Assembly: GCA_963798805.1 (NCBI GenBank)
Contig: CAWCVC010000008.1
Span: forward strand, 186,001 to 250,000
Length of the DNA: 64,000 nucleotides
Source of the DNA: CAVZCK01 sp963798805
GTDB lineage: Bacteria > Pseudomonadota > Alphaproteobacteria > Rhizobiales > Rhodomicrobiaceae
Reading direction: 5' to 3'
In this document: positions 54,368-63,969 of the stretch, piece after piece
How the letters are laid out: each line of letters opens with the position of its first letter
Position numbering within the stretch: the stretch's first letter is position 1
Program-made: the position numbers and the translations under genes
Notes under the pieces: model-generated
Seen by the model: the letters and a program-made list of their open reading frames with translations, nothing else
Database searches by the model: none
What the model was told of the DNA's origin: nothing

Positions 54368-54778
54368 TCAACTCTGGCAGTGATCCCCAGACGTCGCCGC
54401 CTCAAGGATCTCGGCATGATCGAAGGCGAGCCCCATCTGCATCGCCTTGTCCTTCGGGAGCCAGAGCGCATCGGCGGCGTCGCTCCCGGCCGTCGCGCTC
54501 GTCCCGGGCGGCATATCGCAGAGATAGGCAATCGAAATCGTCCGCCCTCGTGGATCGCGATCGACGCGCGAGAATACGCCGATCAGCCGCAACCGATCCT
54601 CCGTAACGCGAACCGCCGTTTCTTCTTCCAGTTCCCGCACCGCGGCGTGCTCGACGCTTTCGTCTTCATCGACGAATCCGCCTGGAAAGGCAAGCATGCC
54701 TTTGAAGGGCTCGTTCCCGCGCCGGATGAAGAGGAATTCGCTTCCCCGGCGGATCACCAGATCGGTGGCAACTTTCAT
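54368..54778 (-). CDS. Nudix hydrolase
   Basis: A 136-residue single-domain Nudix protein. The Nudix box is complete: GGFVDEDESVEHAAVRELEEETAV, with the RExxEE metal-binding glutamates. Members cleave nucleoside diphosphates linked to another moiety; ADP-ribose, NADH or oxidised nucleotides are possible. It ends 28 bases from chaB. Confidence 0.9.
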   Translation of the reverse strand: MKVATDLVIRRGSEFLFIRRGNEPFKGMLAFPGGFVDEDESVEHAAVRELEEETAVRVTEDRLRLIGVFSRVDRDPRGRTISIAYLCDMPPGTSATAGSDAADALWLPKDKAMQMGLAFDHAEILEAATSGDHCQS

Positions 54779-54790
54779 CGGCGGCCTCAG

Positions 54791-54809
54791 GGCTCTTTCT
54801 GAAAGAGCC
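54791..54809. repeat. Short perfect hairpin upstream of the Nudix gene
   Basis: GGCTCTTT and AAAGAGCC pair perfectly around a 3-base loop. It lies just upstream of the Nudix start and 75 bases past the RND stop. Without a following T run it may be a weak terminator of the RND operon or part of the Nudix leader. Confidence 0.4.
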
Positions 54810-54883
54810 TATTACACCGGAAAAGGTTCCGCGGGGTGGGCCTGATGCTCTCGAAACCCCACGAGATTCATCGGCCGCCCTCG

Positions 54884-57800
54884 TTACTTTGCCATGCGGC
54901 CGTCGTCGCGCAGGACGATGTAGATCGCCGGTATAACAAGCACCGTCAGCAGCGTTGACGAAGCGAGACCGAACAGCAGCGAGATGGCGAGCCCCTGGAA
55001 GATCGGGTCGGTGAGGATCACCGCCGCGCCGATCATTGCCGCGAGCGCCGTCAGCAGGATCGGCTTGAAGCGGATCGCGCCGGCTTCGAGCAGAGCCTGC
55101 CGCAGCGGGACATCAGCCGCGCGTCGGCCCTGAATGAAGTCGATCAGCAGGATCGAATTGCGCACGATGATGCCTGCCAGCGCAATGAAGCCGATCATCG
55201 AGGTTGCTGTGAATGGCGCTCCGAACAGCCAGTGGCCGATCATGATGCCGATCAGAGTCAGCGGGATCGGCGTCAGGACGACGAGCGGAAGCTTGAACGA
55301 TCCGAACTGCGCCACGACGAGGATGTAGATGCCGAGCAGCGCCACGGCGAAGGCCGCACCCATGTCGCGGAAAGTGACGTAGGTCACCTCCCATTCGCCG
55401 TCCCAGAGCAGGACAGGCTTCGACTCATCCTCCGGCTGGCCGTGCAGGCTGATCTCCGGCATTCCCAGCTTGCCCCAATCTTTTTTATGGATGGCATCGG
55501 CAACCGCCATCATGCCGTAAAGCGGTGCCTCATAGGCCCCGGCGAGCTCGCCCATCACCATCTCGGCATTTCGGCCATTGTGGCGGAAGATCGGGTATGA
55601 CGCCGGCTCGGACTTGAGGCTGACCACGTCGCCCAGCTCCACGATGCTGCGCTCTCCGGGCAGCGCATTCGCCGGAACCGGCGTCGACAGGGCCCGCTGG
55701 GTCACTGCCAGCTCGCTCTTGGGCAACTGCACGGCAATCTCGATGGGGTGCCGTCCGCCTCCACGATGCGAATAGCCCACAGCCACACCGCCCAGATAAG
55801 CCTGAATCGTGTCGTAGACGTCGCTCTCTTCGACCTTGTGATATTCAAGATTATCCTGGTTGATGGAGACGCGCAGGCGCGGCGCCGGATTGCGGAAGCT
55901 GTCGTCATCGTCGACGATGAACGGCACATCCTTGAAAATCTGACGGACCTCGTGGGCAACAGCGCGGCGCGTTGCGGCGTCGGGACCATAGATCTCGGCG
56001 AGCAGCGTCGAAATCACCGGTGGTCCCGGCGGCACCTCGACGACCTTGACGGTCGTATCCGGCGGCATGGCGATGCCTTTCAACCGCTGACGGATATCGA
56101 GCGCGATCTCGTGGCTGGCGCGGCTGCGCTCGCCTTTCGGCACAAGATTGACCTGCAGATCGCCTTGCTGCGGCTCGTTGCGCAGATAATAGTGCCGCAC
56201 CAGGCCGTTGAAATTGAAGGGCGCGGCCGTGCCGACATAGGCCTGGATCGAGGATAGCTCCTCGAGCCCCGACAGGCGGCTCGCGGCTTCCTGCAGCACG
56301 CGGTCCGTCGCTTCGAGCGAGGCACCGCGGGGTAGATCGACGACCACCTGCAATTCCGGCTTGTTGTCGAACGGCAGGAGCTTCACCGTCACGGACTTCG
56401 TTATGAAGAGCCCGAGCGACAGGAGCGTGGCGACGCCGACGGCGAGGAGAAAGATCCACGCGGTTCTGCGGCGTCTGAGGATGGGCCTCGCAACCGCGGT
56501 GTAGGCCCGGCCAAACACGCCGCCATGATGGACCGTTCCACCTTCGTGGTCGTCCGTGCCGTGCCCGCCTGCCGCCTTGCCGAAACGGATCATCAGCCAG
56601 GGCGTGATGATCACGGCGACGAAGAAGGAGAGGATCATCGCCGCTGAGGCGTTCGCCGGAATCGGCGCCATATACGGCCCCATCAGCCCGGAGACGAACA
56701 GCATCGGCAGAAGCGCCGCCACCACTGTGAGCGTCGCCACGATGGTCGGGTTGCCCACTTCGGCAACGCCTTCGATCGCGGCCTGAACACGGCTTCGCCC
56801 GTCGTTCATCGCCCAGTGCCGGGCGATGTTCTCGATCACGACGATCGCGTCGTCGACGAGAATGCCGATGGAGAAAATGAGCGCGAAGAGGCTGACGCGG
56901 TTGATGGTGTAGCCCATGAAATAGGAGGCGAACAGCGTCAGCAGGATCGTCGTCGGGATGACAATCAGCACGACCCCGCCTTCCCGCCAGCCGATGGCGA
57001 TGGCAAGCAGCAGCACGATCGACGCCGTCGCGAGCGCCAGATGGAACAGCAGCTCATTCGCCTTCTCATTGGCGGTCTGGCCGTAATTCCGAGTCACGAT
57101 CACGTCGACATCGTTCGGGATCAACGTGCCCTTCAATTCGGCCAGCCGGTGTGTGATGGCCTGGGAGATCGTGACGGCATTCGCCCCTGCCCGCTTGGCG
57201 AGTGCGATTGTGACCGCCGGAACGCGCTCCAGACTTCCATCCGGCATTTTGCGGAAATGCCAGGCGCGCTCCTCCAGCGGCTTGGCGCCGACGACAACAT
57301 TGGCAACGTCGCGCACATAGACCGGGCGGCCATCGCGCGAGGAAATCAGCAGCAGCCCGACATCCGGAATGCCGTTAAGCGTCTGACCTGAGGCGACGGC
57401 GACGCTCTGGTTGCCGTCGCGAATCCGACCCGCCAGGAAGGAGCGGTTTGCCTCGCGGACTTTCCCGACGAGCTGCGCAAGCGTGATGCCATAGAGCGAC
57501 AGACGCTCGGCATCGGGCTCGATGCGGATCTGGTCCGGGCGTCCGCCGGAAATATACGACAGGCCGATGTCCTGAAGCTTGGCCATCTCGATCTGCAGAT
57601 CTTCGGCCATGTGATAGAGCGCGTTGTCCGGATAGCGCGCCGCCGCGTCCGGCTTCGGCGCCAGGGTCAACGTGACGATGGCGACATCGTCGATGCCGCG
57701 CCCGACGATCAGCGGCTCCGGGATGCCGATCGGGATGCGGTCGAGGTTGGCGCGCACCTTTTCATGCACGCGCAAAATGGCGTCGTCCGCCTTGGTGCCG

Positions 57801-58117
57801 ACGAAGAAGCGTGCGGTGACGACGACGCGGTCGTCCTGGGTGTTGGAATAGACGTGCTCGACGCCGTTGATCGCCTTGACGATGGTCTCGAGCGGCTCGG
57901 TCACCAGCCTGACCGCGTCCTCCGCCTTCAGCCCGTCGGCCTTGACGAAAATATCGACCATCGGCACCGAGATCTGCGGCTCCTCCTCGCGGGGGAGGGC
58001 AATCAGCGCCACGATGCCGACCGCGAAGGCGGCCAGCAGAATGAGCGGCGTTAGCGGCGAGCCGATGAAGGCGCGTGTGAGATTGCCGGAGACGCCCAGC
58101 TTGCGATTGTCACTCAT
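54884..58117 (-). CDS. RND-family efflux permease (AcrB-like)
   Basis: A 1077-residue inner-membrane pump subunit with the two-fold RND plan: a first helix at about 22-40, a large periplasmic loop, a helix bundle, then the same again. The proton-relay aspartates are in GILVDDAIVVIENI. The second half opens with ITKSVTVKLLPFDNKP and closes with LVIPAIYIVLRDD. Length and style fit the subfamily found beside HlyD-type adaptors in proteobacteria with hydrophobic or metal-linked substrates. It overlaps the adaptor gene by four bases (ATGA). No outer-membrane TolC-type gene is next to it. Confidence 0.92.
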   Translation of the reverse strand: MSDNRKLGVSGNLTRAFIGSPLTPLILLAAFAVGIVALIALPREEEPQISVPMVDIFVKADGLKAEDAVRLVTEPLETIVKAINGVEHVYSNTQDDRVVVTARFFVGTKADDAILRVHEKVRANLDRIPIGIPEPLIVGRGIDDVAIVTLTLAPKPDAAARYPDNALYHMAEDLQIEMAKLQDIGLSYISGGRPDQIRIEPDAERLSLYGITLAQLVGKVREANRSFLAGRIRDGNQSVAVASGQTLNGIPDVGLLLISSRDGRPVYVRDVANVVVGAKPLEERAWHFRKMPDGSLERVPAVTIALAKRAGANAVTISQAITHRLAELKGTLIPNDVDVIVTRNYGQTANEKANELLFHLALATASIVLLLAIAIGWREGGVVLIVIPTTILLTLFASYFMGYTINRVSLFALIFSIGILVDDAIVVIENIARHWAMNDGRSRVQAAIEGVAEVGNPTIVATLTVVAALLPMLFVSGLMGPYMAPIPANASAAMILSFFVAVIITPWLMIRFGKAAGGHGTDDHEGGTVHHGGVFGRAYTAVARPILRRRRTAWIFLLAVGVATLLSLGLFITKSVTVKLLPFDNKPELQVVVDLPRGASLEATDRVLQEAASRLSGLEELSSIQAYVGTAAPFNFNGLVRHYYLRNEPQQGDLQVNLVPKGERSRASHEIALDIRQRLKGIAMPPDTTVKVVEVPPGPPVISTLLAEIYGPDAATRRAVAHEVRQIFKDVPFIVDDDDSFRNPAPRLRVSINQDNLEYHKVEESDVYDTIQAYLGGVAVGYSHRGGGRHPIEIAVQLPKSELAVTQRALSTPVPANALPGERSIVELGDVVSLKSEPASYPIFRHNGRNAEMVMGELAGAYEAPLYGMMAVADAIHKKDWGKLGMPEISLHGQPEDESKPVLLWDGEWEVTYVTFRDMGAAFAVALLGIYILVVAQFGSFKLPLVVLTPIPLTLIGIMIGHWLFGAPFTATSMIGFIALAGIIVRNSILLIDFIQGRRAADVPLRQALLEAGAIRFKPILLTALAAMIGAAVILTDPIFQGLAISLLFGLASSTLLTVLVIPAIYIVLRDDGRMAK

Positions 58118-59160
58118 GGGCGGACCAGACGATCACCGGGCTTGAGGCCGGAGAGGATCTCGACGCTCGGCGGCGCGTTCTTGAGCGTGACGGGAAGGCC
58201 AGGTTGCACCACCACATCGAGCGGCGAGCCGTCGCCCTGCGCGACTTTCACATAGTCGAGTCCATCGCGCTTGAAGAGATAGTCCGAGGGAACGGCGATC
58301 GTCTTGCGCTTGCCTGCGGAAATCCAGATCAAGGCACGTTCGCCTACGAAATAGTCGCCGAGATGCGGCGCTTCCGCATCGGCGACCACCCGGCCGCCCT
58401 GCAATTCGGGGTAGACTTTCACGATGCGCCCCTCGCCGACGATTTGCTGGCTGCCATTCGATCCGCGTGCGCCGATCCGGACGGGGTCGCCCTTCTTCAT
58501 GAAGCGCGCATGGCGCTCCGGCAATTCGAGGCGCAGGAGGTATTCATTGGCAGCGATCGTCGCGACGCTCTCGCCGACCAGCATGACGCTGCCGACCGTG
58601 ACCGGAACATTGAGTACGCGGCCGGCCGCCGGAGCCAGGACCTGGCCTTCCTCGACCTGCCGTTCGATGACGGAGCGTTCGGCCTGAGCCGCCTTGAGGT
58701 CGTTCGTAGCGCTGTCGAAAGCCGTCTTGAGCTGATCGAGCCGCGCCTGTGCGACCACGCCGCGCTTGGCCAGCTCGGTGGCACGGTCATAATCCGCTTT
58801 GGCCGTCTCGACGCGCGACTGCAGCGCCGCGATCTGAGCGTCGGCCGCCTTGATGCGCAGCGCGATCTTCGGATCGGCGACGACGGCCAGAACCTCGCCG
58901 GGCTCGACATGGGCGCCCGCGTCGACCTTCAGCTCGGCGACCGTGCCCGCCGTCCGGACGCGCGCCTCGACCCGGTCTTTGCTCTCCACCTTGGCATAGA
59001 CCGACTTGAAATCGTCGATTTCCTGCTCGGCAACGACAAAAGCTCCAGTATCAGGCAGGGCCTGGGCATTGGCCGGGATCGACAGGCCGTACAGCCCCAC
59101 GGCGAGAAACGCCAGACATGGCCTGACGGCCCGGAGCAATTTCAGCTTCATCTGCAACAT
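58114..59160 (-). CDS. RND efflux periplasmic adaptor (HlyD/AcrA-like)
   Basis: A 348-residue membrane fusion protein. A signal or anchor helix covers residues about 8-30 (RPCLAFLAVGLYGL, then ANAQALPD). A biotinyl-lipoyl-type half motif is seen in GTVAELKVDAGAHVEPGEVLAVV, followed by a long coiled-coil hairpin (KAADAQIAALQSRVETAKADYD...KAAQAERSVIERQVEEG), a second lipoyl half (VLAPAAGRVLNVPVTVG) and a beta-barrel. It bridges pump and outer membrane channel. The ATG at 59160 was chosen over a GTG at 59214 that would add unlikely charged residues before the signal. It is first in the operon. Confidence 0.9.
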   Translation of the reverse strand: MLQMKLKLLRAVRPCLAFLAVGLYGLSIPANAQALPDTGAFVVAEQEIDDFKSVYAKVESKDRVEARVRTAGTVAELKVDAGAHVEPGEVLAVVADPKIALRIKAADAQIAALQSRVETAKADYDRATELAKRGVVAQARLDQLKTAFDSATNDLKAAQAERSVIERQVEEGQVLAPAAGRVLNVPVTVGSVMLVGESVATIAANEYLLRLELPERHARFMKKGDPVRIGARGSNGSQQIVGEGRIVKVYPELQGGRVVADAEAPHLGDYFVGERALIWISAGKRKTIAVPSDYLFKRDGLDYVKVAQGDGSPLDVVVQPGLPVTLKNAPPSVEILSGLKPGDRLVRP

Positions 59161-59610
59161 CCTGCTCTTTAAATCTAGACAGTCGGGCGTGCGAATCTCT
59201 GCAGCTCGTGGCACGTTAAATCGGGCGCGCGCTGAAGGCGTTGATCGACATCAACTCGGCACTACACCTCGGGTAACATCTATAAACATCGTAATATATA
59301 AATGTGTATGGGTTTTTAAAATGCCCCTGCGGCACGAATCCGGATTGACGACCGATGATCCGAGGCACCGGCCGCAAATTCCTCTGCATCCGGGCGTCAG
59401 CCGCCTGACAGCTGCAAGCTCGGGTGCGTCTCAAAACGCTTACAGCAGACGATGGTGTGGGAAAAGCAGCGCACGTCGGCACACCGGCATGGGCGCTGAA
59501 CCACCGACGTCGGCGAAGTGGCACCGCTGATGGCGAGAGATTGGGGGGCCGCTCTGATGGCGAGCGGAGCAAGGCGAGAAAAGCGGAGGAAACGCTTCCT
59601 GTGACGAATT
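59161..59610. other. Intergenic, 450 bp, upstream of the RND operon
   Basis: No supported gene. An AT-rich patch near 59275-59325 probably contains the RND operon promoter. The phrase TGATGGCGAG occurs twice around 59530 and 59558, a small direct repeat of unknown meaning. No adjacent TetR-type regulator is present. Confidence 0.4.
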
Positions 59611-59877
59611 TCAGGACTGGACGCCGGCCCGCTTTTTCCGCCGTGTCTTAACGGCGGGGCGTCGGTTTTCGGCGCTCGCTTCGGCCTCTGCCGCCTCTGC
59701 GGCCTTGGCGATCCGAAGGGCTCGTAGCCGCTCGGTCTTGGCGAGTTCGGCGTTTCGCGCTGCTTGGCGGTCCTCAAGCGCTCTTGCCGCATCGAGTTTA
59801 CGCTGCTCTGCCTGTTGTGCGCGCAGCTCGGCTCGGCGTCGGATCTCCTCCTTCGAAATCCCTTGTGTGGGCATCAT
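59611..59877 (-). CDS. Highly charged coiled-coil small protein (88 aa)
   Basis: An 88-residue protein made almost entirely of Ala, Glu, Arg, Lys and Gln (EEIRRRAELRAQQAEQRKLD and similar), predicted as one continuous helix or coiled coil with a basic tail (KTRRKKRAGVQS). It resembles DUF6481-like proteins in composition, but this cannot be confirmed by eye. Two adjacent ATGs follow AAGGAGTAGG, a strong ribosome site, which supports translation. Function unknown; the basic end could bind nucleic acid. Confidence 0.7.
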   Translation of the reverse strand: MMPTQGISKEEIRRRAELRAQQAEQRKLDAARALEDRQAARNAELAKTERLRALRIAKAAEAAEAEASAENRRPAVKTRRKKRAGVQS

Positions 59878-59968
59878 CCTACTCCTTATTCGAGCCGTAT
59901 AGAGTCCGCGAAAACCCCGCCCGATCTCGCGAAATGCGCGCCGCTAAGCTGGCCACGGCGAAGCCGTC

Positions 59969-60145
59969 ATGGATACGCAAGCTGCGTCCTACCATTCCAG
60001 GTTCTTCAACGATCTGCTGGCGGTTGATCATTTCACCCAGGATCTCCAGCAGTTCATCGAACTCGAAAGATGGGATTTAACGCGATCGATTTCCAGCTTT
60101 GTCGAGAGTTGCTCTTACAACGTTTTTCCCGACATGGCACATTGA
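59969..60145 (+). CDS. Possible small protein (58 aa)
   Basis: A short open frame, MDTQAASYHSRFFNDLL continuing to SCSYNVFPDMAH, with a protein-like mix of acidic, aromatic and hydrophobic residues and mostly G/C third positions in its first half. It lacks a convincing ribosome site and no family was recognised. It lies in an otherwise empty 450-bp stretch, so it is offered as a candidate only. Confidence 0.3.
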   Translation: MDTQAASYHSRFFNDLLAVDHFTQDLQQFIELERWDLTRSISSFVESCSYNVFPDMAH

Positions 60146-60324
60146 AAGCGGACGAATTCGGGCTTTCGCAACCAATATTTCCTCCAAGGACGCCGGTTCC
60201 TCTATACGGCCGGAAAGATTTATCCCGCGAATGTCATCTGATCTCCGACCTTTCACGCGCTCGGCTGTCCCCTCGGAGCATCAATGCGGCCACCCGGTTT
60301 CGGGCGATGCTTCCGCAGGCGGAA

Positions 60325-60507
60325 TCAGGCCAACTCGCTTTCCCTGACGACGCGCTCAAAGTTCTCGTTTGTGCATTTGATGCGGTATGGCGGATCGTCA
60401 CTATCGGCCGGAAGCAGTCGTATCACCTTGCACTTGCCCGGCCGTGCCCCCGAGCGGTGCGGCATGAAATCCAGTGCTTGGCCAATTTTAAATCTGTGCT
60501 CTGACAT
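60325..60507 (-). CDS. Small hypothetical protein (60 aa)
   Basis: A 60-residue protein, MSEHRFKIGQALDFMPHR through GKCKVIRLLPADSDDPPYRIK to RVVRESELA. The pattern of short beta strands (FKIGQALDF, KCKVIRLLP, YRIKC) suggests a small SH3-like barrel. AAGGATT precedes the ATG at 60507; a longer frame upstream is not convincing. Similar small proteins are common in Rhizobiales, but none could be named. Confidence 0.62.
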   Translation of the reverse strand: MSEHRFKIGQALDFMPHRSGARPGKCKVIRLLPADSDDPPYRIKCTNENFERVVRESELA

Positions 60508-61034
60508 GATAATCCTTAGGTTAGCGCGGTGCGAAGCGGCAATGCGGGCGGCACCGAGGAGCGCAATTCGATGAAGATCGGACCAGCTGTTAGGATCAAC
60601 AGGACCGCACTGCGGTCTCAACAGCAAAAGATCTTCTCCCAGGGCCGGCGCGGCGCTCCCATGCGCTTTCTCATCTTAACAGCATGGTACCTGATAGTCG
60701 CACGGTAGCAGACGTCGCGCCATAGAATTCGCGCCGATTGCCTTTCAATCGGGGATTTGGGAGTAGGCTGATGATCACGGAGATTGCGCGTTCTTTCTGC
60801 GAAATGTGCGCAGTTACCTGAGTGGTTGAATTGTGCCTCGCCAAGTTCGGCTTGTAACCAAGGCCGTTAAGGACTAAGTTGCGCCCTCGATTTTGGCCAG
60901 ATGATGAGGCCGTTTCACTCTGGCTCCGCCGGGTGCGCGTTCAGACTCTTTCCAAACTTCGACTATCGCAGGCCTCTGGCTGTTCTCTTCGGGCCTGTTG
61001 CTTATGTGTTCTCTCGCCGCGAAAAGGCAATATT
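60508..61034. other. Intergenic and cspA leader
   Basis: A 527-bp stretch without a supported gene. Its last 150 bases form the upstream region of the cold-shock gene; the frame is open upstream of the cspA ATG, but the encoded residues are not cold-shock-like. A long untranslated leader, as known for cold-shock mRNAs, is possible. Confidence 0.4.
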
Positions 61035-61244
61035 ATGAATCAAGGTACGGTTAAGTTCTACAATGGCCAGAAAGGCTATGGCTTCATTCAGCCGGATGAT
61101 GGCAGCAAGGACGTGTTCGTTCATGCATCGGCGCTTGAGCGCGCCGGCATTCGCGGTCTCGTGGAGGGCCAAAAAGTCAGCTTCGAGACGGAAAGAGATT
61201 CTCGCACCGGTAAAATTGCCGTCTCTGCGCTGCAGGTTGCATAG
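61035..61244 (+). CDS. cspA: Cold-shock protein, CspA family
   Basis: A 69-residue OB-fold single-strand nucleic-acid-binding protein. RNP1 is KGYGFIQPD and RNP2 is DVFVHASAL; the N terminus MNQGTVKFYN and the end KIAVSALQVA fit the family fully. It acts as an RNA chaperone. The ATG follows AAAAGG. A clear intrinsic terminator lies 47 bases past the stop, so it is monocistronic. Confidence 0.95.
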   Translation: MNQGTVKFYNGQKGYGFIQPDDGSKDVFVHASALERAGIRGLVEGQKVSFETERDSRTGKIAVSALQVA

Positions 61245-61290
61245 GCTTGGATTTCGAGGCGTGGTATCTGGCCGCGCGTACCATTCATCG

Positions 61291-61319
61291 AGCCGCTTCC
61301 GAAAAGGGAGCGGCTTTTT
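61291..61319 (+). terminator. Rho-independent terminator of cspA
   Basis: AGCCGCTTCC and GGGAGCGGCT form a 10-bp stem (one G-T pair) around GAAAA, followed by TTTTT. Classic intrinsic terminator downstream of cspA. Confidence 0.93.
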
Positions 61320-61754
61320 CCGTTAGTTCCGACTTGGCCTAAGACGTGCTCGCGCTGCCGCCGGTGCGGGCCAATAAAGGGGCTGATGGCCCCTATTGGA
61401 AAATCTTGACCGCTCTTCACCTCGCAAACGTTCCCTGACGCTCGCCTGTTGTCGCGAGCCGGGACGTCGTCCGGGCGGTGAATGGGCGGTCCGTGGATGT
61501 TTCGTCGCGGGTCGGGGTTGCATGCGTCAGAGTCATAGTTCGGCGGTCCGATCCACCCGGCGATTACATCGCACGGTATTCTGATCTATGAATCCCATTC
61601 TGATAGGAGAATGATTACCGATCAATTTGATCTGGATAGGCAGTGCGCATATCGAAGCAAATCGTCCTAAGCCTTCATCGAGACAATGGTGGTGGCCGGA
61701 TACAGGCAGATGACCTACGATCAATGGGTTAGAGCGGTGCCGATCAGCGCCGGG
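61320..61754. other. Intergenic, 435 bp, left edge of decayed mobile region
   Basis: No supported gene. Open frames are short and not protein-like. The sequence leads into an ABC-ATPase remnant. Confidence 0.4.
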
Positions 61755-62122
61755 CGGTCGCTAGGGTAGTCGCGATGGTGCCCGAAGGGCGCGGCATCTT
61801 TCCGAACCTCACTGTCCGTGAGATCATGAGGATCGCGATGTGGGCGACGGACCTTCCGAAACAAGAGCGCAAGCATCGCCTCGGCTGGGTGCTGGGAATC
61901 CTGCCTGCAATTGGGGAGTTCCCGGACCGCCGCGCCGGCACCGTGTCCGGCGGTCAGCAGCAAATGGTCTCCATCGGCCGAGCGCTGCTCAGCCGCCCGC
62001 GCATCCTGCTGCTCGACAAGCCGTCTATCGGGCTGGCGCCAAAACTGTTCCAGGATCTCCTGCAACCAATCCGCCGGTTGCGGCAAGCGGAAAGGAGGCG
62101 CCGCGAGCCTATGGGGATTTAG
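61755..62122 (+). pseudogene. LivF-like branched-chain amino acid ABC transporter ATPase, remnant
   Basis: An internal piece of a LivF-type ATPase. It starts near VAMVPEGRGIFPNLTVREIM, holds the signature VSGGQQQMVSIGRALLSRP and the Walker B region ILLLDKPSIGLAPKLFQ, then degrades and stops. The Walker A half is missing. In Walker B the catalytic Glu is replaced by Lys (DKP in place of DEP). It is truncated at both ends and cannot be a working ATPase. No other liv genes are near. Confidence 0.8.
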
Positions 62123-62458
62123 CGATTGCCGGGTTGGCCATGATGCGCATGGCTTTGCCGCGGATGGCCCGCCATTCGGTTTTGCGACGCCAATGCGCTG
62201 GCTGAAGGGCCGTAATGGCAGCAGCGACGCGGCGCGAACACCGCGGCTGACGATGTGAGAGGCGTTTTGCGGCAAGCGGCGTCATGCCCGGTCGATAGGC
62301 TCCGGCGATCAAGGGCGACATTATGGTTCGCGGCGGCAAAATCGGCCTCATGAGGTATCGAGCCTGACGATGGGCACGGGCGGCGCGATGATCTGGCTCC
62401 AGTCGCGCGTGAAGATCAGCGGGATGATCATCCGGCCACCGCATCGGATTGAGCCGGT
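62123..62458. other. Unassigned, 336 bp, between LivF remnant and IS256-family element
   Basis: A minus-strand frame (62109-62444) is open, with a protein-like end (TEWRAIRGKAMRIMANPAIAKS), but no family was recognised and it overlaps the LivF remnant. It may be a transposon relic. The left inverted repeat of the IS256 element, if preserved, should lie near 62440. Confidence 0.35.
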
Positions 62459-63695
62459 TCAGATGGATGCGATCTGTGCCGCATCCAGGCGGGCATCATT
62501 GCAGAGTTCTCGCACGGTTTCCAGGCTCATATAGCGCCGTGTGATCGCCCATTCGTCGTTCTGCTCGAGCATGAGTGCGCCGACGAGACGCGTGATAGCG
62601 GCCTCGTTCGGAAATATTCCGATTACGGATGTCCGCCGCTTGATCTCCTTATTCAGCCGTTCCAGCGGATTGGTGGAATGGATCTGCTGCCAGTGGGCTT
62701 GCGGGAAGGCCTTGTAAGCGAGAACATCTTCCTCGGCGCGGGTCATGAGTTCAGCCAGTTTCGTGTATCGGGGCTCGAAGGCATTAATCAGACTGCCCCA
62801 TTTCTCTTTCGCAGCCATCTGGCTGTCGGCCTCGAACGCGGTGCGCAGCGCGGCGGTGACGATCGGCTTGTCCTTCTTTCCGACGCAGGCGAGCGCATTT
62901 CGCATGAAATGGACGCGGCAGCGTTGGATGGTCGCGCCAAGGACCTTATCGGCCGCGGCCTTCAAGCCCTTATGCTCGTCAGCGATGATCAGCTTGACGC
63001 CGCGCAAGCCACGATCAGCCAGAGAGCGGAGGAACTCGCTCCAGAAGCTTTCCGCTTCCGATGGCATCACATCGATGCCCAGAACCTCCCTGCGTCCGTC
63101 GGTGTTGACCGCCACAGCGACTATGACTGCAACCGACACGATGCGCCCGCCGCGCCGCACCTTCAAATAGGTCGCGTCGATCCAGAGATAGGGCCATTCG
63201 CCTTCGAGCGGCCGGTTCAGAAACGCCTGAACGCGCTCGTCGATCTCCGTGCATAGTCGCGACACCTGGCTCTTGGAGATGCCAGTCAACCCCATCGCCT
63301 TAACAAGTTCGTCTACGGAGCGTGTGGAGACGCCCTGGATATAAGCTTCCTGGATCACGGCGGTCATGGCTTTCTCTGCGGCCCGTGTCGAAATGCTTGC
63401 CTGATTTCGACAAGCGAAATCAGAGGAGCTCCAGGAATTCAGGAAAATAACTCCCTTTGCGCAACTTGGGCACTTTCAGATCGACCGTCCCGGCGCGCGT
63501 CTCCCAACTGCGTTCGCGATAGCCGTTGCGATAGTTCGCCCGGTCTCCAGTCCGCTCGTGGCGCGACGCGTTGCATAGTGCGTCGACGTCAAGCGACATC
63601 AGCTTCTCGGCAACGAAGCCGAGCATATGGCTGAGAAGTTCGGCATCTGAGGCCTTTTCAAGCGCTGCCTTCAGCGCCATTCTGTCGTCGGTCAT
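62459..63695 (-). mobile_element. IS256-family transposase, interrupted
   Basis: Two frames make up one Mutator-type DDE transposase. The N-terminal part (63420-63695, 91 residues) reads MTDDRMALKAALEKASD to RKGSYFPEFLELL. The C-terminal part (62459-63367, 302 residues) starts MTAVIQEAYIQGVSTRSVDEL and carries the IS256 signatures PYLWIDATYLKVR (first Asp), GVKLIIADEHKGLKAA (second Asp), CRVHFMRNALA and STNPLERLNKEIKRRT (Glu). About 40 bases that do not belong, holding a stop and a frame shift, lie between them at 63374-63420. The element is probably inactive. Terminal repeats were not fixed; GGATTGAG near 62445 and CTCAATCC near 63731 are candidates. Confidence 0.88.
63386..63423. repeat. 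Overlapping palindromes inserted in the IS256-family transposase
   Basis: TGTCGAAAT (63386-63394) pairs with ATTTCGACA (63404-63412), and CTGATTTCG (63401-63409) pairs with CGAAATCAG (63415-63423), both perfectly. The two hairpins share bases, so they are mutually exclusive. They fall exactly where the transposase reading frame is broken. Confidence 0.7.
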
Positions 63696-63969
63696 CGTGG
63701 TGCCCTCGTCGGTTCGGATCGAATCAACAACTCAATCCTAGCCGGAGAACCACGGTGACCGCCTCGTCTGGCCGCCCGCGCGGGGCTTCGCTTCGCTATA
63801 TGGCCAAGCTACGCGAAGCCCGCGCTACACCTCACGAATTTACACCACCCGATGGGACACAAGCCACTAAGGCATTGAGTTTGCTAGCAGCCTGTCGGGC
63901 TTAACGGCGGCGTCTGTTGCGAGGTAGGGTATCGCGATTGATTCTCCATTGCCTTGGGAGCCGGCGCTG

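Noticed and set aside
62109..62444. Minus-strand 111-codon open frame
   Set aside because: Overlaps the LivF relic and matches no family I know; may be transposon debris, not supported as a gene.
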